From Dermanyssus gallinae (lineage: Eukaryota > Arthropoda > Arachnida > Mesostigmata > Dermanyssidae), in NCBI GenBank assembly GCA_003439945.1, contig QVRM01000423.1:1-64000 (forward strand): a stretch of 64,000 nt of DNA. The letters run 5' to 3'. Shown here one piece after another: positions 24,332 to 34,576 of this stretch; the first letter of the stretch is position 1, and each line of letters starts with the position of its first letter. Position numbers and translations under genes: made by a program. The notes below the pieces were generated by a model that worked only from the letters and a program-made list of their open reading frames with translations, searched no databases and was not told the origin of the DNA.

Positions 24332-24513
24332 GTCGACACCGGTGGGGTGGTGGGTACATTCGCCTGCGCCTCGCGACCGGAGGAGACACATCGGTGCGCG
24401 GGTTCGAGCCCCATTGTTACACTTTTGTATTTTTGGGGGTCCGCCGATGAAGAAATGCGAAAAGCAGTCCAGTGGACGTTGAATCTTGGCTGAGGGTCAG
24501 CCCGAGAATCAAC
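24332..24513 (+). mobile_element. tRNA-derived SINE, family III, nested in family II
   Basis: 182-bp insert with B box GGTTCGAGCCC (24401-24411). It is flanked by a 15-bp duplication with one mismatch: AGTAACGAGGCCGTT (24317-24331) and AGTAACGAGACCGTT (24514-24528). Confidence 0.75.
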
Positions 24514-24555
24514 AGTAACGAGACCGTTATGATGATCGGTGCGTTTCTACGCTAA

Positions 24556-24593
24556 GCTCGTAATAGGCTACGACACCGTAGCCTATTACGAGC
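24556..24593. repeat. Perfect 17-bp hairpin with 4-nt loop in SINE II copy 2
   Basis: GCTCGTAATAGGCTACG at 24556-24572 and its complement at 24577-24593, loop ACAC. Only the right arm has a counterpart in SINE copy 1 (near 19115-19132). Confidence 0.97.
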
Positions 24594-24769
24594 GTCCAAA
24601 AGTGTGCTTATCAGAGCGTCGAGCAACGACATGATGACGAAGCCTTGAATGGACAGGTAGAGTACAATCCCAAGTTAGTTTTTTAACAGACACATGAGAT
24701 GGAAAGAACGATTGCCGAGGAACGACGCAACTTGGTCGAACTGATGTTATTGATTTTGCTGAGACAACG

Positions 24770-24796
24770 TATATATACATATATATATATATATAT
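24770..24796 (+). repeat. (TA)n at the truncated end of the mariner copy
   Basis: 27 bp, at the break of the transposase frame. Confidence 0.93.
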
Positions 24797-25392
24797 GTGT
24801 GAGCAGGGGCGTTATCGTGGTGCAAAAGCCAATTTTTGTTCTTCCACAAATCCGGGCGTTTCTGGCGGATTGCTTCGCGCAAATTGCGCATAACTTGCAG
24901 GTAATATTCCTTATTGACCGTTCTACCCTGTGGCAAGAACTCATGATGCACCACGCCCCTGCAATCGTTAATCATTAATTTTTTCGTCTGTTGTTGAAGT
25001 GCTCGGGCGTCCGGCACGCTCTTCGTCGTTCACATCTTCTCGGCCTTCTGAGAACATTTTGTACCACCGATAAACGTTGCTTCGGTCCAAGGTAGCTTCT
25101 CCGTATGCCACAGTCAACATTCGGAATGCATCCGCGCACTTAATTTCGTTTTTCACACAAAATTTGATACAGGTTCTTTGATCCATTTTTTTGAATAGGT
25201 AAAAATCGAAGACGATCCAAAACACGTGCAAGCAAAGCAGCTGTCAACAATTAAGTGAACATTCAAAATGGCCGAGCTTGTCGGCATAAGTGAGAGACAT
25301 GAGTACCAACATAACGCCACAAAAAATCGAAATTCGAATATACGTAACCCCATGAAAATTCAAAAGTCGCGATACGTTTTGAACACACCTCG
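24797..25392 (-). mobile_element. Mariner copy with internal deletion and lost 3' end
   Basis: Minus-strand relative of the element at 50354-51675. The 5' inverted repeat (CGAGGTGTGTTCAAAA read on the minus strand) is at 25377-25392. The first ~68 residues of the transposase match the intact copy almost exactly, then about 385 bp are deleted (roughly residues 70-198). The reading resumes at DCRGVVHHEF and stops at HHDNAPAHT, where the element runs into a (TA)n array. A second array (25393-25423) abuts the 5' end. Non-functional. Confidence 0.9.
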
Positions 25393-25423
25393 ATATATAT
25401 ATACTCGTATATATATATATATA
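25393..25423 (+). repeat. (TA)n at the 5' end of the mariner copy
   Basis: Adjoins the inverted repeat of the deleted mariner; interrupted by CTCG. Confidence 0.93.
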
Positions 25424-26532
25424 ATGGCACTGTGTTAAATATGAGCGTCAAGTCAAATATTGGATTAGATACTACATCAGACATTCAACGATATTACTGT
25501 TATCGGTAAGAGAATTACAGGTGAAATGTATTGCCACCCCTCGCAAATATTTTGGACTGGAAACGATTCGCCGGGTAATTGCAGTGGAACACCGGCGTGT
25601 GCTAATGGAGGCGCTGAGGAATGCTCAACGTCGTCCAACAAATGGACCCACATGCGATGGAGGGCGTCGAGTCCAATCCGACTCTAATAATGTTTGCCTT
25701 CCATGTCTTCCACTAGATGAAGATGGGGGATGATTGTTCCCCAACTATGTTGAGGGTCAGCATCTCGAAGCCACCTCCGCGGCAAGCTACGACATTTCGG
25801 GACATTGTGGTTCCTCATTACGCCAGCCGCGCCTGTACTTGCCTCACTTGAGAGTTTTTGCTTTATTTATTAATTAGGCTACTCCGAAGCGTCTACAAGG
25901 ACTGTATCTGTACACGTTCATCAGGTGAATGGACGGCGTTTCATAGCTCTACTAAAGCTACCGTACACTAGGACAAAATATAAGCGAGGCCACTCATATT
26001 CCATCTATATTATGTATGGCATAATTTATAATTATTATTGCAAATAATATATGATGTGAGGTACGAACATGTGACATCAGCGGTAGCGAGATGAAAAAAA
26101 CATGACAACAAATTGTTGTTGTTGCCTTGCTCTATCTGGCCTGCTGGTTCCTGGAAAAGCTTTGTTGTTTCATCTCTCTCAAAGCGTTCGTTACTGGGAA
26201 AATACGGCTTCTCTTGAACTGAGCGTAATTACGTTCCTCCCCTTGGCAAGCCCCGCTGCACATCTCTTGACAACATAAATATGAAATCGCCAGCGCACTG
26301 ACCCTGTAGCATTGGCAAATGTCGTTTATTACATTAATTCGACTACGGAGGAACGGCTGCACCATTATATCTCTCGTTCTGAAACCTGGGGCGCCAGCCT
26401 GGAGTTTTAGCGTCGTGGTTACACTTACTTTTTTGAGGGGTCGCTCTATTAATGCCTTTTAACGCGGATGTATTGCTACCCTGCCGGAGCATCTTGGGAG
26501 AATCAACTGTGTACATTCAGGTCAGTATTCTT

Positions 26533-26534
<2 letters not shown>
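25424..26534. other. No gene recognised
   Basis: Open frames up to 77 codons on both strands without domains. Confidence 0.45.

Positions 26535-26575
<41 letters not shown>
26535..26575 (+). repeat. (TA)n, left of SINE IV
   Basis: 41 bp. Confidence 0.95.
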
Positions 26576-26578
<3 letters not shown>

Positions 26579-26774
26579 CGAGCAAGATGGCTTAGTGGTA
26601 AAGCCTTTGTCTTGCATTCGGGAGGACTGGGTTCGAGACCCAGACCGGCCACTCTTAAATTAATTTGCATGGTTTCCAATTTAGACAAGGTAATTGCCGG
26701 AATGGAGAAAAATTAGCCATGACATGAAAAACCCATACACGGGCAAGTGTCTTACGGAAAATCTTTTTAAAAAC

Positions 26775-26776
<2 letters not shown>
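26576..26776 (+). mobile_element. tRNA-derived SINE or tRNA-like element, family IV, between (TA)n arrays
   Basis: Head with a D-arm-like GGCTTAGTGGTAAAGCC and a perfect T arm CTGGGTTCGAGACCCAG (the B box matches consensus). The anticodon arm does not fold well, so a functional tRNA is unlikely. The body runs to an A/T-rich end and then (TA)n. Confidence 0.65.

Positions 26777-26836
<60 letters not shown>
26777..26836 (+). repeat. (TA)n, right of SINE IV
   Basis: 60 bp. Confidence 0.95.
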
Positions 26837-26839
<3 letters not shown>

Positions 26840-27524
26840 GTTTACGTTTCTGCTTTATAACGCAGGCAAAGCATATATAAAGTTAACACGCATGTTTTGT
26901 GCGTTACCGGCATAGCCGATGAGTCTCTCGTCGGCAAGAGGTAGACGGCTGTCAGGCACTCAGAGCCATAAAATGAAACATATACTTTCAGAAATACTTA
27001 GCTTGAAAAACAGCTAAGGAGACCCGAGGGCTGATTTTGTGGAGGTTCTTTATGAGGGCGAAGACAAAGATGACGGAAGAGAGGCGGCAACGCATGGAAC
27101 GTCGACAATAGACTGAAGATTTTAGGCCCTGACCAGCGGCTCTCCACATACCTGAATATACTTTCAACTGATGACAAAATCATACATATGCTCTACAGCA
27201 AAACGTGATATATAGATTATACATACGACAGCAGTCAGCTAATGCGATCAAATCCATCATTCATTACGCAGTGGCAGACGACAGACAACGAAGGCGCGCA
27301 GGTTTCACGTTTTGCAAGAATTTCCTTTATCGTCAAAGATGTCGCATAGATCTGTCATGGCGTTATATATCTATATATTGCCAATAGTTGTCTTTATTTT
27401 GCATACAACACAATTGTCATATATGCACTGAATATAAGATTAATTTCAAACGCAGCCAGTGACTTCTGGTCACCACAAAGTTCTAGTCTTCTCATCTGCG
27501 ACAGCAATAATCCTTCGGGGGGTG
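26837..27524. other. No gene recognised
   Basis: Plain sequence between SINE IV with its arrays and dispersed repeat copy 2. Confidence 0.45.
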
Positions 27525-27835
27525 AGGAATTTCCAATTTTCCACATCTGAATACCTAGTGCAGCAGGTAGCAATTGGAACGGCGACCATCCAAAACGCCG
27601 CTATGTGCAAATTCAACCCGCCGCCCTGAACATAGATTCGAAACACCGTTACGTGCAGCAGCGTGGCTACGCGCGACAACTCGAGAGCGGGCGTGCAAAT
27701 TCCAACGTGGCGAAACGGCTCCTAGTCGACAGGGTATATAATACTCGAATGTTAGCCAACTACAGGACAGGAATATTCAAGCGCGGACTCGGATTGAGTC
27801 GTGCGCCCGATCGGTCGGTGACCTCCCGCCTACTT
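27525..27835 (+). repeat. Dispersed repeat, copy 2
   Basis: Collinear diverged copy of 205-435 (ATACCTAGTGCAGCAGGTAG, GCTACGCGCGACA, TATAATACTCG). It holds a TATATAA at about 27734 and is followed by an unrecognised open frame (27878-28177, Lys-rich). It could be the 5' part of an unidentified retroelement. Confidence 0.65.
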
Positions 27836-27877
27836 AAATATCCACGGTAGAATCCAGGTGACGGAGAACCTGCTAGC

Positions 27878-28177
27878 ATGCCTGAGGAAGCACAGGAACC
27901 TGGGTCAGTTCTCAGTAGGCATAACTCTCGCCTGCAGAACCGACAAACAAGCCTCAAATTGAAACAGGCAAAAGAACATCCGTCCCTACCAGTAACAAAG
28001 CCTAAGGAAGCAACAGATCTTCAGATGAAGCTACGGACACTCATAACGTGGCTAGATCTGCCTTCCTTAGGAGTAAAGTTAGTTACACCCTTAAGGCAGA
28101 GACGAAACACAAAAGCACGTCTTCTAGTCCTGGGCGAGACGAGCCTCCCCAGCTTAAAATCAGAGCACAACACATAA
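27878..28177 (+). other. Unrecognised 99-codon open frame after dispersed repeat copy 2
   Basis: Starts at ATG (MPEEAQEPGSVLSRHNSRL), Lys/Arg and Ser rich, with no domain that I recognise. Its position 43 bp after a repeat copy suggests it may be the start of a mobile element's first ORF. It could equally be chance. Confidence 0.25.
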
Positions 28178-28520
28178 AAACAATCTCTAGAATTCAACAT
28201 TTTTTAGAATCAATTTTAAGTGTCGGTTGTCCGACCACAGCAGAATACATCCATCATAGAGTACGAAAATGAAAAGCCAGATAGACTGAAAATGTTACTT
28301 ATGCTAACAAACGCATGAATAGAGATGGACGGCGTCTCACATTAATGGCTTAACCACAGGTTTTATCACAAAATGTTTCGCTCAAATTGCTTTTATGAGC
28401 CAAATGCTTCTGCAAACAATGAAATAGTGCTGTAAGTATCACGCAGGACGCTGCAAATATTTTTGCATTGAATTTAAAGTCATTGTGATTAGAGTCTGTA
28501 ATTGTAATTGTAAAAATATG

Positions 28521-28522
<2 letters not shown>

Positions 28523-28562
<40 letters not shown>
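28523..28562 (+). repeat. (TA)n array
   Basis: 40 bp. Confidence 0.95.
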
Positions 28563-28569
<7 letters not shown>

Positions 28570-28769
28570 CAAGTCCCTACCGCCTGTTTCGTTGTGGAGC
28601 GGAGACTAATAGTGCGGTAGTGCAAAGCATGTGTGCATATGTTCAATAGTACGCTTGGGGCTATAAATGCGTTCGTTATGCATTTCGGTGTTTATTAAGT
28701 TGCTAGGTACGAGCCACTCACTACGATCTGACAGTACGGTCGGCTCTCAGATTATCCTGTACATAAAGA

Positions 28770-28870
28770 AACAACGAGCCGGTTTGTAAGAAACAACAAG
28801 CCGCCGGTTTATAAGAAACGCGCCGGTTTGTAAGAAACAACGAGCCGCCAGTTTGTAAGAAACGCGCCGA
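28770..28870 (+). repeat. Minisatellite, four units of about 20-27 bp
   Basis: Repeated GCCGGTTTGTAAGAAAC cores with small changes, alternating with CAACGAG or a shorter spacer (GC). Confidence 0.9.
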
Positions 28871-29015
28871 TAATTATATATAATTATAGGCGCAAGCCTT
28901 TTCTTTTTACGTAGGTAAGGAACATTCAGCTAGTGTAAGATAAGTATTTATAACTAGATTTACGCACAGTTTAAAAAATGCAAGTCTCGGTGTAGGCCTA
29001 ACAATAGACGGACAA

Positions 29016-29029
29016 TAACAGTAACGGTT
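29016..29029. repeat. Left target-site duplication of the R1-like element
   Basis: TAACAGTAACGGTT, identical to 35079-35092. Confidence 0.9.
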
Positions 29030-29243
29030 TTTTTTTTGTGGAGGAGGTATTAAATGCAGTTACGCACTATCGCTACGAGTCTCTATCTCTAGCAGTGTGG
29101 GACTCGACCCCAACGGTTGGATGTTACTCCGTTGAGACCCATACCCACTAAACGCACCTCCCCCCTTAAGCTTCACTCTCTGATAGCCCAGATCTTCATA
29201 AAAACAGTACTATGGACTATCAGGAGAAGTGGCGAGCGCCCTT

Positions 29244-29800
29244 TCAGATCAATTGGCTGGGGTCGCCCAGAGGATCCAGCACTTGTCTAACACCGGCAAG
29301 CCCGTTTTCTTCGAGCTGCACTTCTCCATGGATGCTTCCAGGTTGAAGCCGCAGTTGTGCCTGTCTTTCTTTGCACTTTTCATGTTTCTCATGGAGGACT
29401 TCTTTTGCCGTCGCTGCTCCCAGTTTCCAGGCCTGCTCACTGGAGACAATGTATTCTGTAAACTTTATTAAGCTGGACCGAGGTGGGTCGCTGACCTCGT
29501 GGTGTGGGTCTCCCTCCCTGGCCCATTTCCCTCGGACGAGTCTGCTTGCCCTTAACCGCGCAGCCTCCCAGGCCGAGCACTGTAGCAGTGTGTGACCTGG
29601 AGTGTCCTCATGTGCCTCTTGGCAAAATACGCATATCGGCGACAAAGCCTTTCCAATTCGGGACAAAAACGAGTTGAAGTTTCCGTGTCCTGTGAGGATT
29701 TGGGTGAGGTGATAGGTGAGGTCTCCCCCAGGCCTCTCTATCCATGCCTTGATATCTGGCAGCAGTACGCGCAGGGATCCTCCAGGACCCCCGGGGGGGG
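29244..29800 (-). pseudogene. R1-like ORF2 C-terminal CCHC domain (frameshifted)
   Basis: Continues ORF2 after the homopolymer frameshift. Shows LLPDIKAWIER, LTYHLTQILTGHGNF and the knuckle CVFCQEAHEDTPGHTLLQC, the R1-clade C-terminal signature. A related fragment lies at 60235-60700. Confidence 0.88.
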
Positions 29801-32377
29801 GATGGCGTCCCACTCATCCTGCCATGTCTTAATTGTGTTGTTTCTCTCACAGTCTTTTTCCGTTTGGGTAGAGGAACCTAATTCCCATAGTCGCTTCCTT
29901 TCGAGTGCCTTAAGATCCCAGGGGATCGACCCTGCCAGCACCAGAGCAGCATTTGTGCTGACTGTGCGGTACCCCTGGATTACCCTCAGGGCTGCCACCC
30001 TCTGGGTCCTCCGTAGAATCTGTTTCGCTTTCTTCGTCTTGAGAGCTGCTCTCACCCAAACTGGCGCTCCAAATAATGCAATTGATTCCGCGACCGTCAT
30101 TAGCAGTGCCCTTGTGCGGGCCCGGGGGCCATGGATGTTCGGCAGAATCTTGGCTATAGCACACACTGCCTTGGCTGCTTTTGTCGTGGCCTTTTTTATG
30201 TGGCTGAGGCCATTCATCGCAGTATCCAGTGTGACCCCGAGATAGCGGACTTCTTTTACAATTTTAATATCCTCGCCGTCAAGCTGTATAGTGAGCGGAC
30301 GGATCCTCTTTCTCCCTGTGAGGAGTATTGCTTCGCTCTTTTCAGGGGCAAGTCTGAGTCCCGCTGCGCTCATCCACTCTGACGTTAGGTAAACAGCTTT
30401 ATTCATATTTAGTTCAAGTTCGTCGGCAGTTTTAGCCTGCACGACTATCGCCAGGTCGTCGGCATAGGCTACTGTGTCCACTCCTTTGGGCAGGCCTGTC
30501 AGACGGAGGACGTCGTCGTAAGCCAGATTCCAGAGAAGTGGGCCAAGTATAGACCCCTGCGGGACCCCGGCTGTCATTTGGAAGCTGACCTGGCCGTTGA
30601 CAACTGTTCGTGCTTTAAGGTAGCTAGAAATTACATTTACCAGATACGAGGGGACTTTTTTTCGTATCAGTGTGTCCAGAATTGTTTTCCATGGCAGACT
30701 GTTGAAGGCGTTCTTAACGTCTAGGAGAGCGACTAGGAGGAGCTGCCGTGTCTGTATAGTGGAACTTCGTAACGAATCCGCCCTACTTGCAACGCGTTGT
30801 ATTGCAGTTAGGACTGACCGGTTCTTGCGGAAGCCGTATTGTGTGTCCGAAAGCAGGCCGTGTTCCTCTGCGAAGAGCCTCAGTCTTTCTTCAATTATGG
30901 CCTCGTATCCTTTTGCCAGCGCACTCAGCAGGCATATCGGTCGGTATCCCCCGTTTCCCTTGGGAATGAGGACGACTTCAGCACGCTTCCAGGATAGCGG
31001 AAAAATGCCGCTTTTGAGTAGGACATTGAAAGAGTCAGCAACTATCTCAGGGTGCTCTGTAAAGAGAAGTTTCACTGCCTCAGGGGGAACCCCGTCTGGT
31101 CCGGGGGCTTTTCCGGTCTTTTGCCTGTGAGCTGCGCGTAGAACCTCGTGTGGTTGAATAGACGGAAAGTCGGCCTCACCTTCCAGCCCGGGAATGTTCT
31201 CATAAATTTCCCTTTCGAAAGGTGCGTGGGTCGGGAACAGCTTAGTTAGTACCGTCTTGGTTTGCTGTTCGTCCAGGAAAACAGGGGTCTTTTTTTTATT
31301 ACCCCTGACTATCTTGTAAGGTTTTCCCCAGGGATCGTCCTCGACCTCGTTGAGGAGCTTTCTATGGCCGCTAGTCTTGCTGTCGGCTATGGCTTGCTTA
31401 AGTAAGGCCCGGCTTCTTCTATACTCTTGCAATTCTTGATTGCGTGCGTCTGCGTCTCGTTGTTTCAGTTTGAGAGCACGCCTCGCTTTGCAGCACTCTT
31501 TTCGTTTGTCTGCGATCTCCTGCGTCCACCAATATTTAGGCGAGACGTACCCTCGCCTGGGGTGAGCGCTGTTGGTACACGTAGTCTTGCACACCTCTAC
31601 AAGGAGTGCTTGTAGATCTTCTGCAGTGATGTGGGGGCTGGATAGGGCTTTTATTTTCCTCCCGAGTTCTTTCTTGAACCTTGACTCGTTTGTGAGTCTG
31701 AATCGCTTCTTAAGGGGAGGAACTGATCGAAAGTTTTGAATTCTCAGTCGAGTCTCAATGCAGAAATGGTCGCTCAGGTTTTCCTCGTCCACTAGAACCT
31801 TCCAGCTTATAGCTTTTGGCGCGAGGATGTCGTTACAGAACGTGATATCCACGTAAGACTCGCTGCCGTGGCGGTGGAAAGTAGCTTCTTTTCCGTCGTT
31901 TAATACTTGAAGATCGAGTGATGCTGCCCATTCTAGTAGAGTTCTGCCCCTTTTATCGGCTCGAGGTGATCCCCAGACTTCTGACGCTGAGTTAAAATCC
32001 CCGGTTATTAGCACTCCATTTCCGGTTTTCGTGTCGCGTATCGATTCTGCGAGGTCATCTAGGAAACGCTCGAAATCTTCGTGCAAGCAGTTGGGGCTGA
32101 TGTAGGCCGAATATATTCTGCCGACTTCTTTTACTTCGATCCAGCAAAACCCATTTCCGTGTCCTCTCTCAAGCACTTGCAAATTCTGTTGAGTTATGAT
32201 CGCTGTGTCTAGCATAGGGTCTTTGTCCCAAGTCTCTGATTCTTTGGTTTTCTTTCTGTTGGGTTCGCTAAGGGCCATCACATCAGTTTTTCTTCTCCAT
32301 GCTATTTCTTCTATCATATCATGCGCCGGCCTGCTCCTATTGCAGTTGGCCTGAATTATGCTAATTTCACTAATCAT
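29738..32377 (-). CDS. R1-like ORF2: APE endonuclease and reverse transcriptase
   Basis: 879 codons, open throughout. The endonuclease domain has N10 in IIQANCNRS, TGDFN at 125-129, YVDITF at 175-180 and SDH at 202-204. The reverse transcriptase has GKAPGPDGVPPEAVK at 422-436, YGFRKNRS at 514-521, motif A LLDVKNAF at 551-558, motif B AGVPQGSILGPLLWN at 603-617 and motif C YADD at 638-641. All catalytic residues are present. It copies element RNA at a nicked target. The frame ends early in a run of C/G at about 29785-29800; the last domain continues in the next frame. Confidence 0.93.
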   Translation of the reverse strand: MISEISIIQANCNRSRPAHDMIEEIAWRRKTDVMALSEPNRKKTKESETWDKDPMLDTAIITQQNLQVLERGHGNGFCWIEVKEVGRIYSAYISPNCLHEDFERFLDDLAESIRDTKTGNGVLITGDFNSASEVWGSPRADKRGRTLLEWAASLDLQVLNDGKEATFHRHGSESYVDITFCNDILAPKAISWKVLVDEENLSDHFCIETRLRIQNFRSVPPLKKRFRLTNESRFKKELGRKIKALSSPHITAEDLQALLVEVCKTTCTNSAHPRRGYVSPKYWWTQEIADKRKECCKARRALKLKQRDADARNQELQEYRRSRALLKQAIADSKTSGHRKLLNEVEDDPWGKPYKIVRGNKKKTPVFLDEQQTKTVLTKLFPTHAPFEREIYENIPGLEGEADFPSIQPHEVLRAAHRQKTGKAPGPDGVPPEAVKLLFTEHPEIVADSFNVLLKSGIFPLSWKRAEVVLIPKGNGGYRPICLLSALAKGYEAIIEERLRLFAEEHGLLSDTQYGFRKNRSVLTAIQRVASRADSLRSSTIQTRQLLLVALLDVKNAFNSLPWKTILDTLIRKKVPSYLVNVISSYLKARTVVNGQVSFQMTAGVPQGSILGPLLWNLAYDDVLRLTGLPKGVDTVAYADDLAIVVQAKTADELELNMNKAVYLTSEWMSAAGLRLAPEKSEAILLTGRKRIRPLTIQLDGEDIKIVKEVRYLGVTLDTAMNGLSHIKKATTKAAKAVCAIAKILPNIHGPRARTRALLMTVAESIALFGAPVWVRAALKTKKAKQILRRTQRVAALRVIQGYRTVSTNAALVLAGSIPWDLKALERKRLWELGSSTQTEKDCERNNTIKTWQDEWDAIPPPGVLEDPCAYCCQISRHG

Positions 32378-33438
32378 TTTTGTGCGGAAGAGTCGCGCTG
32401 GGCAGATATTCTAGCCGCGCCCTTGGGCCCTTGTGTCCTCCATTCGTTGGGTCCTTTTGAGCCAGTGGCAAAAGCCTGTTGTTCGGTCGTAGGCTCCTCG
32501 TTCTTCTTATTTGGCTCTGCATGCCCTGTCTTGTCCCTGCTAGCTTGCCTCACAGTTTGGCGCTCCTGCATCTTAGTTTTAAGAAGTTGAAGATATTTGG
32601 GGCATGCTGTAGATCTAGCTCTGTGGCCCTCGTCGTTGCATACGTAGCATTTAGGAAGTACCGCCTTACAGTCACGGGCTAGATGGTCCTCCTGCCCACA
32701 GCGGTAGCATTTCTGCTTATCTGCCTTCTTGTTTTTACATGCAAAGGCCGTGTGCCCGATTTCATGGCAGTTGTAGCACGTGGGCAGGGTTATCCATTCC
32801 TCGACTCTACAACTGCTTCCTCCGACGGTCACGATCTTCTTCAGTAGGATTCTGCGGGCTTCAGTCCTTGGTAAAGTGACCAAGCACTGCCAACTGCCTC
32901 TGTTCTTAGTAGCCCTGGGAGCTTCCGTGCGAATCTTGGTAGACTCTTGGAGCTTCAGTATCTTTCGAATGTCCTGTTCTATAGAAAGCGCCGTAAGTAA
33001 CGGGCTGATTCCCCGAAGGACAACAGTTGCTGTAGGGCCGCTGTACTGCCTAGTGTCGACCTCTCCGCCCGTCTTTTGTCTGAGGACCTCTGCAAACGTT
33101 GTGCTGCTGCCTGGGCTTTTTTCTTCAACTCTTAGGATGATGTCCCCTCCCTTATTAGTAATGACCGTCCCTATTTTTACCCCGGTATTCGCCGTGTTGA
33201 CTAGTGGGCGCATTTTTTCAATCATGTCTTCTGACGAAGAGCCTGCAGCAGGTCTGATCCTAACAGAAATATATTCCTTCTGCTCTTTCCGCGAAGTTGC
33301 CTCGACATCGTGTTGGCGCGGCACGCGTCCTTCTCGGGTGATGTCGACTTTACACCCTATCTTCCTACAGCATGCTTCTACTGGTGGGTCCTCCCCATTG
33401 TGGAGAAATGTACAAAGCCATTGGGTTTTGAGAGCCAA
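32374..33438 (-). pseudogene. R1-like ORF1, C-terminal part (three CCHC zinc knuckles)
   Basis: Encodes a basic RNA-binding segment and three zinc knuckles in a row (CYNCHEIGHTAFAC, CYRCGQEDHLARDC, CYVCNDEGHRARSTAC; the third is spaced slightly differently), typical of gag-like ORF1 proteins of R1/I-group elements. Its TGA stop (32376-32374) overlaps the ATG of ORF2 as ATGA, suggesting coupled termination and restart. Confidence 0.88.
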
Positions 33439-34576
33439 TGTTGTGTCCTTTTTCTAGCGTCTTGTGAAGAGCTGCTAGGAAGCCAAGTGGCGTTTCCTCT
33501 AGGCCGACAGCGCCCACCACTAGTATGCTAGTCGACGTAGCAGACGCCTCAGCATCCTGCTCCTCCTCAGGTTCGGGTTCATCTGGGTTTTCTAGCTCGA
33601 GCTGGGCGCTATTTCTGAGGATTGCGACTCCTCCTGCCCGTAGAGAGGCCGCTTTTTCCGCTATCGGGAATTGCCCTGTAAGTTTCTTGAGCAGAGACTT
33701 GTCCTTTTCGGAGCCTTTCGTAATAAGCATTACCCTGATTTCACGTAAGGTAGTGATGTTGTCCGTAGTAAGACCAGTGGTCTTGTACATAGACAGCGGC
33801 CACTCCTCCTTGATGAGGTTTATTAGACCTTCGGGTGTTGCCGTTTCTGCCATCTGCTCCTCGAGGTGTTTCGTCTTGACCATCTCGATCTGTTCCTTTT
33901 CTAGCTTTTCCTGACAGGCTTTGCATCGTAGCTCTGCCGCGGGTGGGGTGCTCGATGAGGGCCGTGCCTCTTTCTGGGCGGCTAGTCTCTGCAACTCTAA
34001 GGTGAGAGCCGCAGCTTTTTCCTTCCAGCTCTCAGCTACCTTTGTGAGGTCTTGCGTACGTGCGGCATTCTCGTCGGCTTGCTTCTGGAGAATTGCTTTC
34101 TCCTCCCCCGTTTCCTTTTTGGATTTCTTCAGTTCCCATACCGCCTTATCTAAGCGTGTGATAGCGGCCTTAATATCCACCTGGGTGGTTTTATGCTTAT
34201 CTTTTAGTGCCTTGAGGTGTTCTGTAACTGCCTCCAGGTCTTCTAGAGCTCTGTCCTCCTTGTTTGGAGAGGGCTCCTTTTCATCGGAAGACTTCCTCGC
34301 AGCCTTGGTCCTGCTGGTCGTGCGGGCTCGGCTGCTTTCAGCCTCCTTCGGGTCTTCTGGCGTGGTTGCCATCAGTCTCTTTCGTTGTCCTCTTGCGCTT
34401 GCCGCATCTCTGTAGTCATCGTCGCCCTCGATATCGCGATCCGAGTCAGCATCCAGGTCCGTGGCAGATTCAGCCTCTGCTGTCTTGTCGGCCTTAATTT
34501 CGGCTGCCTCCGTCTGCTGTCCCCGTTCAGAAGAGTCTTCATCAGGGGACTCGCCTGGACCCCTGAACGGGTCCAT
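33365..34576 (-). pseudogene. R1-like ORF1, N-terminal part (coiled-coil)
   Basis: 403 codons from MDPFRGPGESPDED. Acidic and Lys-rich N-terminus, then a long charged heptad-like region (about residues 105-240; LEDLEAVTEHLKALKDKHK, VWELKKSKKETGEEKAIL) likely to form a coiled coil, with a CKACQEKL pair near 218. This is the nucleocapsid-like protein of the element. The reading frame diverges from the CCHC-bearing part around 33370-33440, where the two frames overlap, so a single-base indel probably splits one original ORF1. Confidence 0.8.

Larger units (their letters stand above)
24028..24625 (+). mobile_element. tRNA-derived SINE, family II, copy 2, interrupted
   Basis: Collinear with copy 1: GCGTTGCCATGGCAACCAC at the start and TATTACGAGCGTC with CAGAGCGTCGA at the end. 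The B-box region is replaced by a 106-bp (TA)n array (24128-24233) and a second SINE is inserted at 24332-24513. Confidence 0.8.

Noticed and set aside
26576..26650. Functional tRNA gene
   Set aside because: D and T arms look good but the anticodon stem has several mismatches, the acceptor ends do not pair convincingly, and the sequence continues into a SINE-like body.
28770..28870. Possible CRISPR-like direct repeats
   Set aside because: Units are adjacent and imperfect without unique spacers, in eukaryotic DNA; a minisatellite explains it.
29592..30245. 217-codon plus-strand open frame
   Set aside because: Antisense to the R1-like ORF2, whose reverse transcriptase motifs on the minus strand are unmistakable. 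Plus-strand frames at 30672-31130, 32780-33457 and 33921-34415 are likewise shadows.
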